A stretch of 18,184 bases of DNA. Source: JBLHKS01 sp047620505. Its GTDB lineage: Bacteria > Verrucomicrobiota > Verrucomicrobiia > Verrucomicrobiales > DEV007. Of the stretch, positions 1 to 7,645 are shown piece by piece (position 1 is the first letter of the stretch; every line of letters starts with the position of its first letter). Both the position numbers and the translations under genes were made by a program. The stretch lies in the NCBI GenBank assembly GCA_047620505.1, contig JBLHKS010000142.1:1-18184 (forward strand), in the 5' to 3' direction. The notes below the pieces were generated by a model. The model did no database searches. It had not been told where the DNA came from and saw only the letters and a list, made by a program, of their open reading frames with translations.

Positions 1-2
1 AA

Positions 3-998
3 TCACACGCGCCTGACTTCGGCTCAATCGCGACTCGTGGTGCGAATGACGAACTGATTCCGCACATCGGGACTTCAATCGGCGACCGAAATCCGCGCCG
101 TTCGTATTCGAAAGATCTACCAAGCCGTTTTGCGAAGGATTTTCCGCCAAATTACGATCCGAAAGACTACACGACCGAGGAAATCACTCGGATGTCCTAC
201 AACGCTTATCTCAAAAACTACCTGCGTTGCGTCAAAGGCGTCGATGACAATCTGGCTCGATTGTTCGCCCATCTGGAAGAATCAGGCCAAATGGACAACA
301 CCGTAATTATTTACACGGGTGATCAGGGCTTCATGCTTGGCGAGCACGACTATCAGGACAAGCGCTGGATGTATGAAGAGTCGATGCGGATGCCGTTTCT
401 CGTCCGCTATCCGAAAACGATCAAAGCGGGAACGCGTACGAACGCGATTATCGAAAACGTCGACTACGCGCCGATGATGTTGGCCTTCGCCGGGGCTGAA
501 ACTCCGGAATACATGCAGGGCGCGAGCTTTAAGTCGATCTGCGAAACGGGTGCCGAACCGAAAGACTGGAAACAAGCGGCCTACTATCGTTACTGGATGC
601 ACATGGCGCATCACGACAACCCAGGGCATGTCGGGATCCGGACGAAAAACTTCAAACTGATCTATTACTATGGAGTGAACTACGAAGGCGGCTACCAGAC
701 CCCTCCCGCTTGGGAGTTGTATGATTTGCGAAACGATCCGCACGAACTAGCGAATCAGTACGGCAATCCCGAGTACGCGACGACGATTCCTGAGCTGAAA
801 AAGCAGCTCGCTGATTTGCGCCAGACCGTGGGCGACACCGGCGAGGATTTCCCGAAAGCCGAAGCGGTCATCCAGGAATTCTGGGATTACGACGCTGCGG
901 ATCGCAAGAAGGCTGAGGAACTTTCCCACGCGTACCTCAAACCGCGGAAGGAAGAATTGAGCCGCCCTAAAAAACCTCAGCCTAAGAAAAAGAAGTAG
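3..998 (+). CDS. Sulfatase (arylsulfatase family), 5'-truncated by window edge
   Basis: The frame is open from base 3 with no start needed, so the first ATG (192) is internal and the true start lies upstream. About 331 residues remain. The block at 312-400 (YTGDQGFMLGEHDYQDKRW, then MPFLVRYP) is the conserved C-terminal half of the sulfatase catalytic domain. The Asp-Gln pair at 321-326 is in the position of metal ligands, and the Lys of DKRW is the usual sulfate-contacting lysine. The N-terminal CxPSR-type formylglycine site is not in the window. After it comes the usual small C-terminal domain (DLRNDPHELANQYG region) and a lysine-rich tail ending in KPQPKKKK. Known role of the family: hydrolysis of sulfate esters on glycans, normally in the periplasm or outside. 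Substrate cannot be read from this fragment. The gene converges on the response-regulator gene below, with 10 nt between the stops. Confidence 0.93.
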   Translation, partial: SHAPDFGSIATRGANDELIPHIGTSIGDRNPRRSYSKDLPSRFAKDFPPNYDPKDYTTEEITRMSYNAYLKNYLRCVKGVDDNLARLFAHLEESGQMDNTVIIYTGDQGFMLGEHDYQDKRWMYEESMRMPFLVRYPKTIKAGTRTNAIIENVDYAPMMLAFAGAETPEYMQGASFKSICETGAEPKDWKQAAYYRYWMHMAHHDNPGHVGIRTKNFKLIYYYGVNYEGGYQTPPAWELYDLRNDPHELANQYGNPEYATTIPELKKQLADLRQTVGDTGEDFPKAEAVIQEFWDYDAADRKKAEELSHAYLKPRKEELSRPKKPQPKKKK

Positions 999-1008
999 TC
1001 CAGCTGAA

Positions 1009-1449
1009 TCAGGTTCGACTCCCGGATCCATCCGGATTCGGGAGGACGCTTGCGTTTGACCAGTAAGCGAAAACCGTTCGCAAAACGTCCACGTACTCGT
1101 CGAAATTCGAAGGCTTGATCACGTACGAGCTACATCGAAGCCGGTACATCCGGAGCACATCATATTGATCGTCCGAAGTGGAAACCACGATCACTGGAAT
1201 ATGCTGAATTGATTCATCTTTCACCAGCTCTCGAAGCACATCGGCCCCTCCCATGTCAGGGAGATTGAGATCAAGCAGAATCATGTCAGGAATTTTAGCC
1301 TCCGAGAAAGCACCCTGTTTTCGAAGGAAATCCAAGCAGTCCGAGCCGCTGGCGACCCGATCCAAATCGACGACCGCACCTGCGTCGCTCAGCGCCTCAC
1401 GGATCAGAACGGCGTCGTTATCATTGTCCTCGACCAGAAGCACTCGCAT
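1009..1449 (-). CDS. Single-domain response regulator (CheY/Rcp1-like)
   Basis: The 146-residue protein is a lone receiver domain with no output domain. Visible motifs are the acidic pocket VEDND (D8 region), phosphoacceptor D60 in LLDLNLP, S90/T91 in the VVST strand and K112 in IKP. It is expected to be phosphorylated by a histidine kinase and to pass the signal by protein contact, as Rcp1 does for Cph1-type kinases. The ATG at 1449 is preceded by GGAG at 8-nt spacing, a good ribosome site. It is last of four signalling genes on this strand, 72 nt after the previous response regulator, to which it is clearly paralogous (same length, same SSYxxKPxNFDE segment). Its partner kinase is inferred from position only. 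Confidence 0.93.
   Translation of the reverse strand: MRVLLVEDNDNDAVLIREALSDAGAVVDLDRVASGSDCLDFLRKQGAFSEAKIPDMILLDLNLPDMGGADVLRELVKDESIQHIPVIVVSTSDDQYDVLRMYRLRCSSYVIKPSNFDEYVDVLRTVFAYWSNASVLPNPDGSGSRT
1020..1043 (+). terminator. Possible stem-loop downstream of sulfatase
   Basis: A 10-bp stem (TCCCGGATCC against GGATTCGGGA, one G-U wobble in the plus-strand RNA) with a 4-nt loop begins 22 nt after the sulfatase stop. It lies inside the last codons of the convergent response-regulator gene. No U-tract follows, so it is not a canonical intrinsic terminator. It could still stabilise or end the sulfatase transcript. Confidence 0.3.
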
Positions 1450-1500
1450 AGAAAATTCTCCGAGGGCCCAGACTTGCCCGCATTCAAGCCAAAAGCAAAG

Positions 1501-1519
1501 CCCTATCTCAGTCGTATTA
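1501..1519 (-). other. T7 class III promoter look-alike between the two response regulators
   Basis: Read on the minus strand the sequence is TAATACGACTGAGATAGGG. The first ten bases equal the start of the phage T7 class III promoter, and it ends with the same ATAGGG, but the part between is changed and one base shorter. It lies two bases after the stop of the upstream response regulator. No phage polymerase is seen in the window, so chance is the default explanation. Confidence 0.15.
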
Positions 1520-1521
1520 CG

Positions 1522-1974
1522 TTAATCGCCGTTGTTCGGAAGAACAACCAGCGTAAACCAGTAACTGCCAAGCTCCTGAATCGCTCGGAGAAATTCGTCA
1601 AAATTAACCGGCTTACGAATATAGGAACTGACTCGCATTTTGTAGAGATCCATGATCTCGCTGTGTTCCTCGGCGGTCGTGAGAACGACGACAGGCAAAT
1701 GATTGAGCAATTCGTCTTTGACCAATTCGGCGAGCACTTCGCGCCCATTCATAATCGGCATGTTCAGATCCAGAAGGATCAAATCCGGTGCTGGTGAATC
1801 AGCGAAAGGCTCTTCTTTCCGAAGAAATTTCATGCATTCGACCCCGTTTTCAACGCGATGCAAATTCACTACTAATTTCGATAGTCGAAATCCCTCTTCG
1901 GTGAGGACAACATCGTCGTCATTGTCTTCAACAAGGAGAATTTCGGCAGGCCGACTGTTTTCTTTAAGTTTCAT
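1522..1974 (-). CDS. Single-domain response regulator (CheY/Rcp1-like), translationally coupled to kinase
   Basis: The protein has 150 residues from the ATG at 1974. The open frame extends to 2259, but that part lies inside the kinase gene and is not receiver-like. Receiver motifs are VEDNDDD near residue 15, phosphoacceptor Asp in LLDLNMP, TT in the VVLTTAEE strand and Lys in IRKP. There is no output domain. The start overlaps the end of the membrane histidine kinase gene by 11 bp and has AAGGAAG about 9 nt upstream, so translation is probably coupled and this kinase is the likely partner. It shares the Rcp1-type layout with the next gene, pointing to a local duplication. Confidence 0.93.
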   Translation of the reverse strand: MKLKENSRPAEILLVEDNDDDVVLTEEGFRLSKLVVNLHRVENGVECMKFLRKEEPFADSPAPDLILLDLNMPIMNGREVLAELVKDELLNHLPVVVLTTAEEHSEIMDLYKMRVSSYIRKPVNFDEFLRAIQELGSYWFTLVVLPNNGD

Positions 1975-3475
1975 CAGTTTTCTCTTCCTTCGGTTCGGAT
2001 TGTTGCAGGTTTGCGGAAATCGTAAAACGAAAATCGCTTCCGCCATCCACATTCGATTCCACCCAGATTCGACCGCGATGGCGTTCAACCACGCGGCGGC
2101 AGACGGCAAGCCCGATCCCAGTTCCGGCATATTGGCTGGTCGAATGCAGCCGTCGAAAGACTTCGAAAATCCGCTCCCGGTGTTCCTCGGCGATCCCGAT
2201 TCCGTTGTCGCGAACGACAAATTCCCAAACTTTACCTTTGTCCTCAGCGCTGATTTCAACCCTCGGCTTCACCCCTTCGCTCTGATATTTCAGGCCGTTG
2301 CTGATCAAATTCTGGAACAGCTGAGCAAGCTGGGAACGATCCGCTTGAAGCTCCGGCAGCTGCCCGACCTCGATCTCCGCTCCGGACTCCGCGATCGGGT
2401 TCTGAAGCATCTGCAAAGCATCGTCGACCGCCTTCTTAATCTCGATCTTCGCGAACGGCTTTGCTTGGGAGTCGACCCGAGAAAACGACAGCAAGTTATC
2501 GATCAAAGACTGCATCCGAGAAGTCGCCTGAACCGTCCGATTGATCCAATCAACGCCGCGTTCATCCAGACGATCGGCATGCGTCCGTTGCAGCAGCTGC
2601 ACAAACCCGCTCACTGCGCGCAAAGGCGCCTGGAGGTCGTGCGAAGCGATGTAGGCGAAGCGCTGAAGCTCTTCGTTGCTGCGCAGAATCGCCTCTTCCT
2701 TTTCTTCGATCGTGGCCCGCATCGAATTGAAGGATTCGGTCAATTCTCCCAGCTGATCGTGACTAACAACCGGGATGTCCTCGTGCAATTCGCCCTCCGC
2801 GAACTTCCTCGTCGCCGCCATCAGCGCTTCGATCGGCCGCATCAGCGAAGTCGACCTACGGCGTGCCTCGTACATCGCCAACAGAGCGAGTCCAACGATC
2901 ATGACGATCGAAATTCCGATCGCGAAATTCTCAAGAGACGCCACTCGCTGTTGCTCTCGAGTCATCAGCAGCTGCTGGCTGGCAGCCATCTCAGAAAGAA
3001 GCAAATCGACCTCACGAACCGCCCTCACCGCTTCCTCCGAACTCTGACTCGGTTCAGCTGACTCCTCGACTCGCAACCGATCGGCGCGGATGACGGCAAG
3101 CGCCTTGATGACTTTCTCCAGTCGTTTTCGATTCTCGGAAACCGACCAGCGCGAGCTCAAATCTTCAAGCCTAGCAATCGCAGGATCAATTTCCTCTGCC
3201 CAGCTCTGCTTACTTTCTTCAAGAAAAGACGTAGATCCGTGCAACCGCCAACCGCGAAGCGCGGCCAGTGATCGTTGAACGCCGCCCCTCGCCTGAAGCG
3301 AAGACACGGCGGTCGGCTGACGCAATTCGGTCAACTTCCGCGTGCCAGCTCTCAGCCAGAGCAGCACGCCCAAGGCCACCACCAAGGCAAAAATGCCGAG
3401 CGAAGCAACGTGGAGATGCGACCGGACCAGCTTGCGGCGCAAACCGCTGCCATAAATTACCTGAGTGAAATTCAT
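1964..3475 (-). CDS. Membrane sensor histidine kinase (TM-HAMP-HisKA-HATPase)
   Basis: The ATG at 3475 gives 503 residues. A TTG at 3490 is possible and would place the start 3 nt after the upstream kinase gene; neither has a strong ribosome site. Order of parts: TM1 about 22-42, an extracytoplasmic helical region about 43-183, TM2 about 184-203, HAMP about 204-256, a short coiled coil, HisKA with the H box FAYIASHDLQAPLR (His279), N box QNLISNGLKY (Asn393), G1 DNGIGI (423-428) and G2 GTGIGLAVCRR (451-461). The catalytic core is the phytochrome-like type that often works with Rcp1-like receivers, and such a gene overlaps its 3' end. The outer domain resembles the all-helical sensory type (CHASE3 or MCP-like) by composition only, and its ligand is unknown. 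Its kinase core is a clear paralogue of the neighbouring GAF kinase. Confidence 0.93.
   Translation of the reverse strand: MNFTQVIYGSGLRRKLVRSHLHVASLGIFALVVALGVLLWLRAGTRKLTELRQPTAVSSLQARGGVQRSLAALRGWRLHGSTSFLEESKQSWAEEIDPAIARLEDLSSRWSVSENRKRLEKVIKALAVIRADRLRVEESAEPSQSSEEAVRAVREVDLLLSEMAASQQLLMTREQQRVASLENFAIGISIVMIVGLALLAMYEARRRSTSLMRPIEALMAATRKFAEGELHEDIPVVSHDQLGELTESFNSMRATIEEKEEAILRSNEELQRFAYIASHDLQAPLRAVSGFVQLLQRTHADRLDERGVDWINRTVQATSRMQSLIDNLLSFSRVDSQAKPFAKIEIKKAVDDALQMLQNPIAESGAEIEVGQLPELQADRSQLAQLFQNLISNGLKYQSEGVKPRVEISAEDKGKVWEFVVRDNGIGIAEEHRERIFEVFRRLHSTSQYAGTGIGLAVCRRVVERHRGRIWVESNVDGGSDFRFTISANLQQSEPKEEKTDET
2967..2976. repeat. Iterated palindrome AGCAGCTGCT, copy 1
   Basis: Perfect palindrome, 12 bp with flanks (CAGCAGCTGCTG). 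It lies in the membrane kinase gene, reading as Gln-Gln-Leu-Leu. Confidence 0.8.
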
Positions 3476-3493
3476 GCGACCGCTCGACAAAGC

Positions 3494-4771
3494 TCAATCG
3501 TCGTCTTCGTCCTCCTGGGGAATCCCTCGATCCGGAAGCCCGACACAGAACACGCTTCCAACTCCCGGCGTCGACTTTTCAATCCAGACGCGACCCGTGT
3601 GGCGGTGAACCAAGCGGCGGCAAACCGCGAGCCCGATCCCTGTTCCGGGATACTCGTTAGGCCCGTGCAGACGCCGAAAAATCTCAAAGATTCGCTCCTG
3701 GTGCTCCTTTTTGATCCCAATTCCGTTATCCGTGATCGACAAAACCCACTCCTCGCCATCACCGGCCGCGGTGACGATCACTTCGGGCGGAACACCCTCG
3801 CGATGGTACTTCACAGCATTATCGAGCAGGTTCTGGAATAACTGAACCAGCTGAGCTCGGTCTCCCAACACTTTTGGCAACTGCCCGATCATCACTTCGC
3901 CTCCGCCATCCTTGACGGAAGCTTCAATCATGCCGTAGGCGTCAGCCAGAACTCGATTGAGGTCGACTGGTTCGAAGGGGCGCGCGCGAGTCTCAACTCG
4001 AGAGTAAACCAAAAGGTCATTGATCAGATTTTGCAGGTTTGCCGTCGCGTTTACCGCTCGTTCGATCCAATCATCCGCCTGCTCATCGAGCTCGCCGCCG
4101 TAGCGCTTTTGCAAAAGTTGGATAAAACCGCTGATCGAGCGGAGCGGCGTCTGCAAATCGTGCGAGGCGATGTAGGCAAATTGCTGAAGCTCCAGATTGC
4201 TGCGTTCCAGCGCCCGATTCGCATGCTGAAGATCGCGCATCTGCGTCAATCGATCGAGCGCCAGCGCAAGGTAGGTGGCTGCCGCTTCGGCATAAGCAAT
4301 ATTTTCTTCGGTGTAGCTCGAGTCATCCGGAAATGCGATCAGCAACACTCCGATCGGCTGTTCTCCGGCTTGAAGAGGCAGCCCGAGGTAAGCATGATCG
4401 CCGCCTTCTTCGGGAACTCGCTCAGAAGTGGCGCTCGTGATCACCCGCCTGACAATCCCCTTTTCCTGCTCGTTCACGGTCGCCGTAGCCGCCGAATCTG
4501 GACTATCCATCGTGCGCGTCAGAACGTGAATATCGACGGTTGAACCCACCGTCCTCGCAACGAGACAGCGATCAAAAACGAGAGTCCAACCGAGCCTCGT
4601 CGCCAAGCCTTCGAGCAAAGTATCGACGTCAGGACACTTCGCCACCCACACCAAAGCGTCGAAAAGCAGGCTCAAACGCAGAGCGCTCGGCGAGTGAGCG
4701 GCGGTGCGAGTTAGAGAGGAAGTTTCTGAAGGTAACTTGCTGATTTCCATCGACTGGGCGGGGGTTGCCAA
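3494..4771 (-). CDS. Soluble GAF-domain sensor histidine kinase
   Basis: The 425-residue protein has no membrane segment. I chose the TTG at 4771 because GGAGG lies 11 nt upstream. The in-frame ATG at 4750 has no such site, though it would remove only seven residues. A GAF-like sensor fills about 35-175 (the YLGLPLQAGEQPIGVLLI strand pair is typical). A linker helix follows, then HisKA with FAYIASHDLQTPLR (His204), N box QNLLDNAVKY (Asn318), G1 DNGIGI (348-353) and G2 GTGIGLAVCRR (376-386). It ends in an acidic tail (QEDEDDD). There is no PHY domain, and I cannot assign a chromophore or cofactor to the GAF. The gene lies directly upstream of the membrane kinase with which it shares its catalytic core, so the two look like a duplication in which one copy swapped its sensor. 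Confidence 0.92.
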   Translation of the reverse strand: MATPAQSMEISKLPSETSSLTRTAAHSPSALRLSLLFDALVWVAKCPDVDTLLEGLATRLGWTLVFDRCLVARTVGSTVDIHVLTRTMDSPDSAATATVNEQEKGIVRRVITSATSERVPEEGGDHAYLGLPLQAGEQPIGVLLIAFPDDSSYTEENIAYAEAAATYLALALDRLTQMRDLQHANRALERSNLELQQFAYIASHDLQTPLRSISGFIQLLQKRYGGELDEQADDWIERAVNATANLQNLINDLLVYSRVETRARPFEPVDLNRVLADAYGMIEASVKDGGGEVMIGQLPKVLGDRAQLVQLFQNLLDNAVKYHREGVPPEVIVTAAGDGEEWVLSITDNGIGIKKEHQERIFEIFRRLHGPNEYPGTGIGLAVCRRLVHRHTGRVWIEKSTPGVGSVFCVGLPDRGIPQEDEDDD

Positions 4772-4831
4772 GATTGAAGCAGCCTCCGCAAAAACTCCAG
4801 ATAAAATGGCAATCGATTTCGCTGAAGTTGC

Positions 4832-7609
4832 TCAGTAGAGCAAAATCGTCAAGTCGCTCGCGAGGACCGTACTCGCAACTTGAGACCAAGCGGCGAATTC
4901 GACCGGCTGGGAAGTCTCTCGAGCTCCGAGAAATTCGGCAGCGTCTTCCTTCGACGCTTCGTAGCGCACACGCATTCCGTCCAGCAGCTGCTGGCAGGCA
5001 TCGCGCTCGACCGCGGTTGGTTCACGGCTTGCGACGAACAGAAAAAGCAGGTCCAAACGGCTCTCGTCGTCAGCGCCCCCTTCCGCCAGAAGACGCCCGG
5101 CCAGAGCCTGCGACATCTCGACTCGCTGATTTTCATTGAGCAGGCCAAGCGACTGAAGCGGCGTGTTGCTCCGAGAGCGCCGAACGCAGCTGGATTCCCG
5201 GCTCGGCGCATCAAAAAGGCTCATCATCGGATGCGGGCTGGTCCGCTTCCAGTAAACGTAAAGACTGCGGCGGTAAGCTCGCCCGTCGGTGTCCGGAACG
5301 TAGGTTTTCGTGTTGCTGCCGGGATGCATCAGCGCGCTCCACAAGCCACTTGGCTGCCACGGCTTAATTCCCTCGCCTCCCATTTCGGGGTCCAGCAATC
5401 CGCTCGACCAAAGGCCGACGTCGCGCAAAACTTCGGCATCAAGCCGGAAACTCGGCCCGCGAGCCAAATGCCGATTCACAGGATCGACGACTCCTTCGCG
5501 CCACTTCGATTCCTGCTGAAACGCCCGGCTCGCAACCATCAACTTGAGCATGTGCTTGAGATCCCAACCGCTCTCCTGAAACTCGATCGCCAGCCAATCG
5601 AGAAGCTCAGGATGCGTTGGCTGTTCACCCTGCAAACCGAAGTCTTCCGGCGTCCTGACAAGCCCATAACCGAAGACCTGTTGCCAGACGCGATTGATCA
5701 AAACGCGCGCCACCAGCGGGTGCTCGTTTGAAGTCAGCCATTGCGCAAGCCCGAGCCGATTCCGCGGCGCTTCGGCTGGAAAATCGCCCATCACGCGGAT
5801 CACATCCGGCTGAAGCGGATCGCCGACAGGCAAATGATATTCGCCACGATCCAGCAGCTTGGTTTCCCTTGGATTCGGCAGCTCGCGAGCAACCAGCGTC
5901 GTCGTGAACCGGCCTTCCGCCTCTGTCATCTGTGCAGCCAACGACGACGGCGGCGGCCCCGACAACAACACATCGATTGAGTTCTTAGACGAGAATGGGC
6001 TATTCCGATCAGCAAACATCAAAAGCTGCTCGGCTTTCGTGCAATCTTCCCACGTCTTCGTTTTCGCGAGCGACTCCCACGGATTAGAAAGGCCAATTGA
6101 AATCGGAAGCTTGTCGTCGCTACCCGCTAACTTCAGCCGAACGCTGATTTTCCCGGGTTTCAGCTCGAGCAAAGCCGCCTTCCCAAGTTCCTCGACGGCC
6201 TTACCGTTGACTAGCAGCTGCTGACCAGCCCCACTCGAAAAACTGAGAAGCAAAGTCTGCCCAGCCGTCGTTTCGACATCAAATTCAACCCAGACCGCTT
6301 GGTTCGGCTTCGGCAGCCGGCCATTCTGACCGGGAAAACCCTTCGCATCAGCCCACTGATCTTCCGGCGGTGCCTCAGCATCGATCCCAACTGGTTTCGT
6401 CATCCTCCAATTCGACGATTTCCAGTCTAACGTCGTTGCCGCGTGCGCGATCGCAGCATCCAAGTTTTCCAGATTCACCAATTTCAGAGCCGCCTCCCGT
6501 TGCGCCTCCAATTTTACCCATTCGTCCCAAGCCGCAACGTTCGGCGGAGCCTTTTCGACCGGTCCGTAAACGTAAGCGTTGCCGTCCATCGGGCCTTCCG
6601 CCGTCGAGTTGAAAAAGGCGAGCAGCTCATAATATTCCGTCTGCGAAATCGGATCATATTTGTGGGTGTGGCAGCGCGAACAAACCAAGCTCGCACCCAG
6701 CAGCGCGGTCCCCAATGTCTCAACTCGATCGAAATTATTCTTCGCCTGAAACTCCGCCGGAATCGCGCCGCCCTCGGCTGTGCTCGGATTCATCCGGACA
6801 AACCCAGTCGCCACGCGCTGCTCCAGCGTAGGATCCGGAAGCAGGTCGCCGGCCAGCTGCCAAGTCAGAAATTCATCGATCGGTTGATTTCGATTGAGCG
6901 CTCGAATGACCCAATCGCGATACGGGAAAATTCCACGCCGATTGTCGAGGTGCAAACCGTGCGTATCGCCATAACGAACCGCATCAAGCCAGTAGCGGGC
7001 CTGGTGCTCGCCGTAGCGCGTGGTCGCCAGCAGCTGCTCAACGAATTTGGCGAACGCGTCCGGGTTTTTGTCTGCCAGAAACCGCTTCAATTGGCCCAAC
7101 TCCGGCGGCAGGCCCGTCAAAACCAACGCAGCTCGCCGTGCCAGCGTCGCCCGGTCCGCAGCGGGCGCAAAATCGGTCGCATCTGGAAATCCGGCCTCGA
7201 TCAGCGAGTCGATTGAGTCCTCCGCTTCGCGTGACGGCCGAACGTAAGCCCAGTGAATCGAATACTCGCCGCCCTGACGAACCCACTTGCTAAGAATTTC
7301 GCGTTCGGCCTCAGTCAGCTGCCGCTCAGCTTTCTCCGGCGGCATCGGATCATCCTCGTCATGAATCCGGAAAATCAGCTCGCTCTTCTCAAGATCCGCA
7401 GGGTCGATCGCCTTGTAACCGTCGAGATCAGCCGTTGCGCCTTCCCATGAATCGAGCCGCAAATCGGATTCCTTCTCGCTGTCGGGCCCGTGGCAGACAA
7501 AGCACTTATCGGAAAGAATCGGCAGAACTTCGCGCGCGAAATCCACCGGTATTTCTTCGGACAACGCGGTAGAAATTAGAGCGGCAGAACAGAGAATCGA
7601 AATCTTCAT
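4832..7609 (-). CDS. PSCyt1-DUF1549-DUF1553 (PSD1) haem-motif protein
   Basis: The ATG at 7609 gives 925 residues and places a signal peptide (MKISILCSAALISTALS) at the N-terminus. The longer TTG start at 7642 would bury it. No clear ribosome site is visible for either. A planctomycete-type cytochrome c domain covers about 25-115, with CFVCH at 36-40 and a likely axial Met in MPPE (89). DUF1549 follows at about 135-340, with a second CSRCH motif at 310-314. A central beta-rich insert comes next. DUF1553 lies about 610-890 (PRNRLGLAQWL, INRVWQQVFGYGLV, PTHPELLDWLA). The family is abundant in PVC bacteria, is usually paired with a DUF1501 gene and is linked to breakdown of complex polysaccharides. 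Its reaction has not been firmly established to my knowledge. Here the adjacent genes are an M20 enzyme and kinases, while the only DUF1501 gene lies about 10 kb away on the other strand. Confidence 0.93.
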   Translation of the reverse strand: MKISILCSAALISTALSEEIPVDFAREVLPILSDKCFVCHGPDSEKESDLRLDSWEGATADLDGYKAIDPADLEKSELIFRIHDEDDPMPPEKAERQLTEAEREILSKWVRQGGEYSIHWAYVRPSREAEDSIDSLIEAGFPDATDFAPAADRATLARRAALVLTGLPPELGQLKRFLADKNPDAFAKFVEQLLATTRYGEHQARYWLDAVRYGDTHGLHLDNRRGIFPYRDWVIRALNRNQPIDEFLTWQLAGDLLPDPTLEQRVATGFVRMNPSTAEGGAIPAEFQAKNNFDRVETLGTALLGASLVCSRCHTHKYDPISQTEYYELLAFFNSTAEGPMDGNAYVYGPVEKAPPNVAAWDEWVKLEAQREAALKLVNLENLDAAIAHAATTLDWKSSNWRMTKPVGIDAEAPPEDQWADAKGFPGQNGRLPKPNQAVWVEFDVETTAGQTLLLSFSSGAGQQLLVNGKAVEELGKAALLELKPGKISVRLKLAGSDDKLPISIGLSNPWESLAKTKTWEDCTKAEQLLMFADRNSPFSSKNSIDVLLSGPPPSSLAAQMTEAEGRFTTTLVARELPNPRETKLLDRGEYHLPVGDPLQPDVIRVMGDFPAEAPRNRLGLAQWLTSNEHPLVARVLINRVWQQVFGYGLVRTPEDFGLQGEQPTHPELLDWLAIEFQESGWDLKHMLKLMVASRAFQQESKWREGVVDPVNRHLARGPSFRLDAEVLRDVGLWSSGLLDPEMGGEGIKPWQPSGLWSALMHPGSNTKTYVPDTDGRAYRRSLYVYWKRTSPHPMMSLFDAPSRESSCVRRSRSNTPLQSLGLLNENQRVEMSQALAGRLLAEGGADDESRLDLLFLFVASREPTAVERDACQQLLDGMRVRYEASKEDAAEFLGARETSQPVEFAAWSQVASTVLASDLTILLY
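4983..4992. repeat. Iterated palindrome AGCAGCTGCT, copy 2
   Basis: The palindrome extends to 14 bp (CCAGCAGCTGCTGG, 4981-4994). It lies in the DUF1553 gene, reading as Gln-Gln-Leu-Leu. Confidence 0.8.
6213..6222. repeat. Iterated palindrome AGCAGCTGCT, copy 3
   Basis: Lies in the DUF1553 gene, reading as Gln-Gln-Leu-Leu. The plus-strand right flank GACCA is shared with copy 12. Confidence 0.8.
7029..7038. repeat. Iterated palindrome AGCAGCTGCT, copy 4
   Basis: Lies in the DUF1553 gene, reading as Glu-Gln-Leu-Leu. Confidence 0.8.
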
Positions 7610-7645
7610 GAGGCTGGAGAACCAGCGAATCTGACGCCCCAATCG

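Noticed and set aside
1975..2259. N-terminal extension of the first response regulator
   Set aside because: It lies inside the kinase gene and encodes no receiver-like sequence. The ATG at 1974 has a good ribosome site.
2591..2602. CAGCAGCTGCAC near-copy of the palindrome
   Set aside because: Only 9 of 10 bases of the core match, so it was not counted among the 12 exact copies.
1703..3061. 452-codon open frame on the plus strand
   Set aside because: It is antisense to the membrane histidine kinase and first receiver, whose motifs are unmistakable. It has no recognisable domain and reflects codon bias on the other strand.
4880..7216. Long plus-strand frames of 283 codons (4880-5731) and 257 codons (6443-7216)
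   Set aside because: Both are antisense to the DUF1553 gene, Arg/Pro-rich without domains, and have no ribosome sites.
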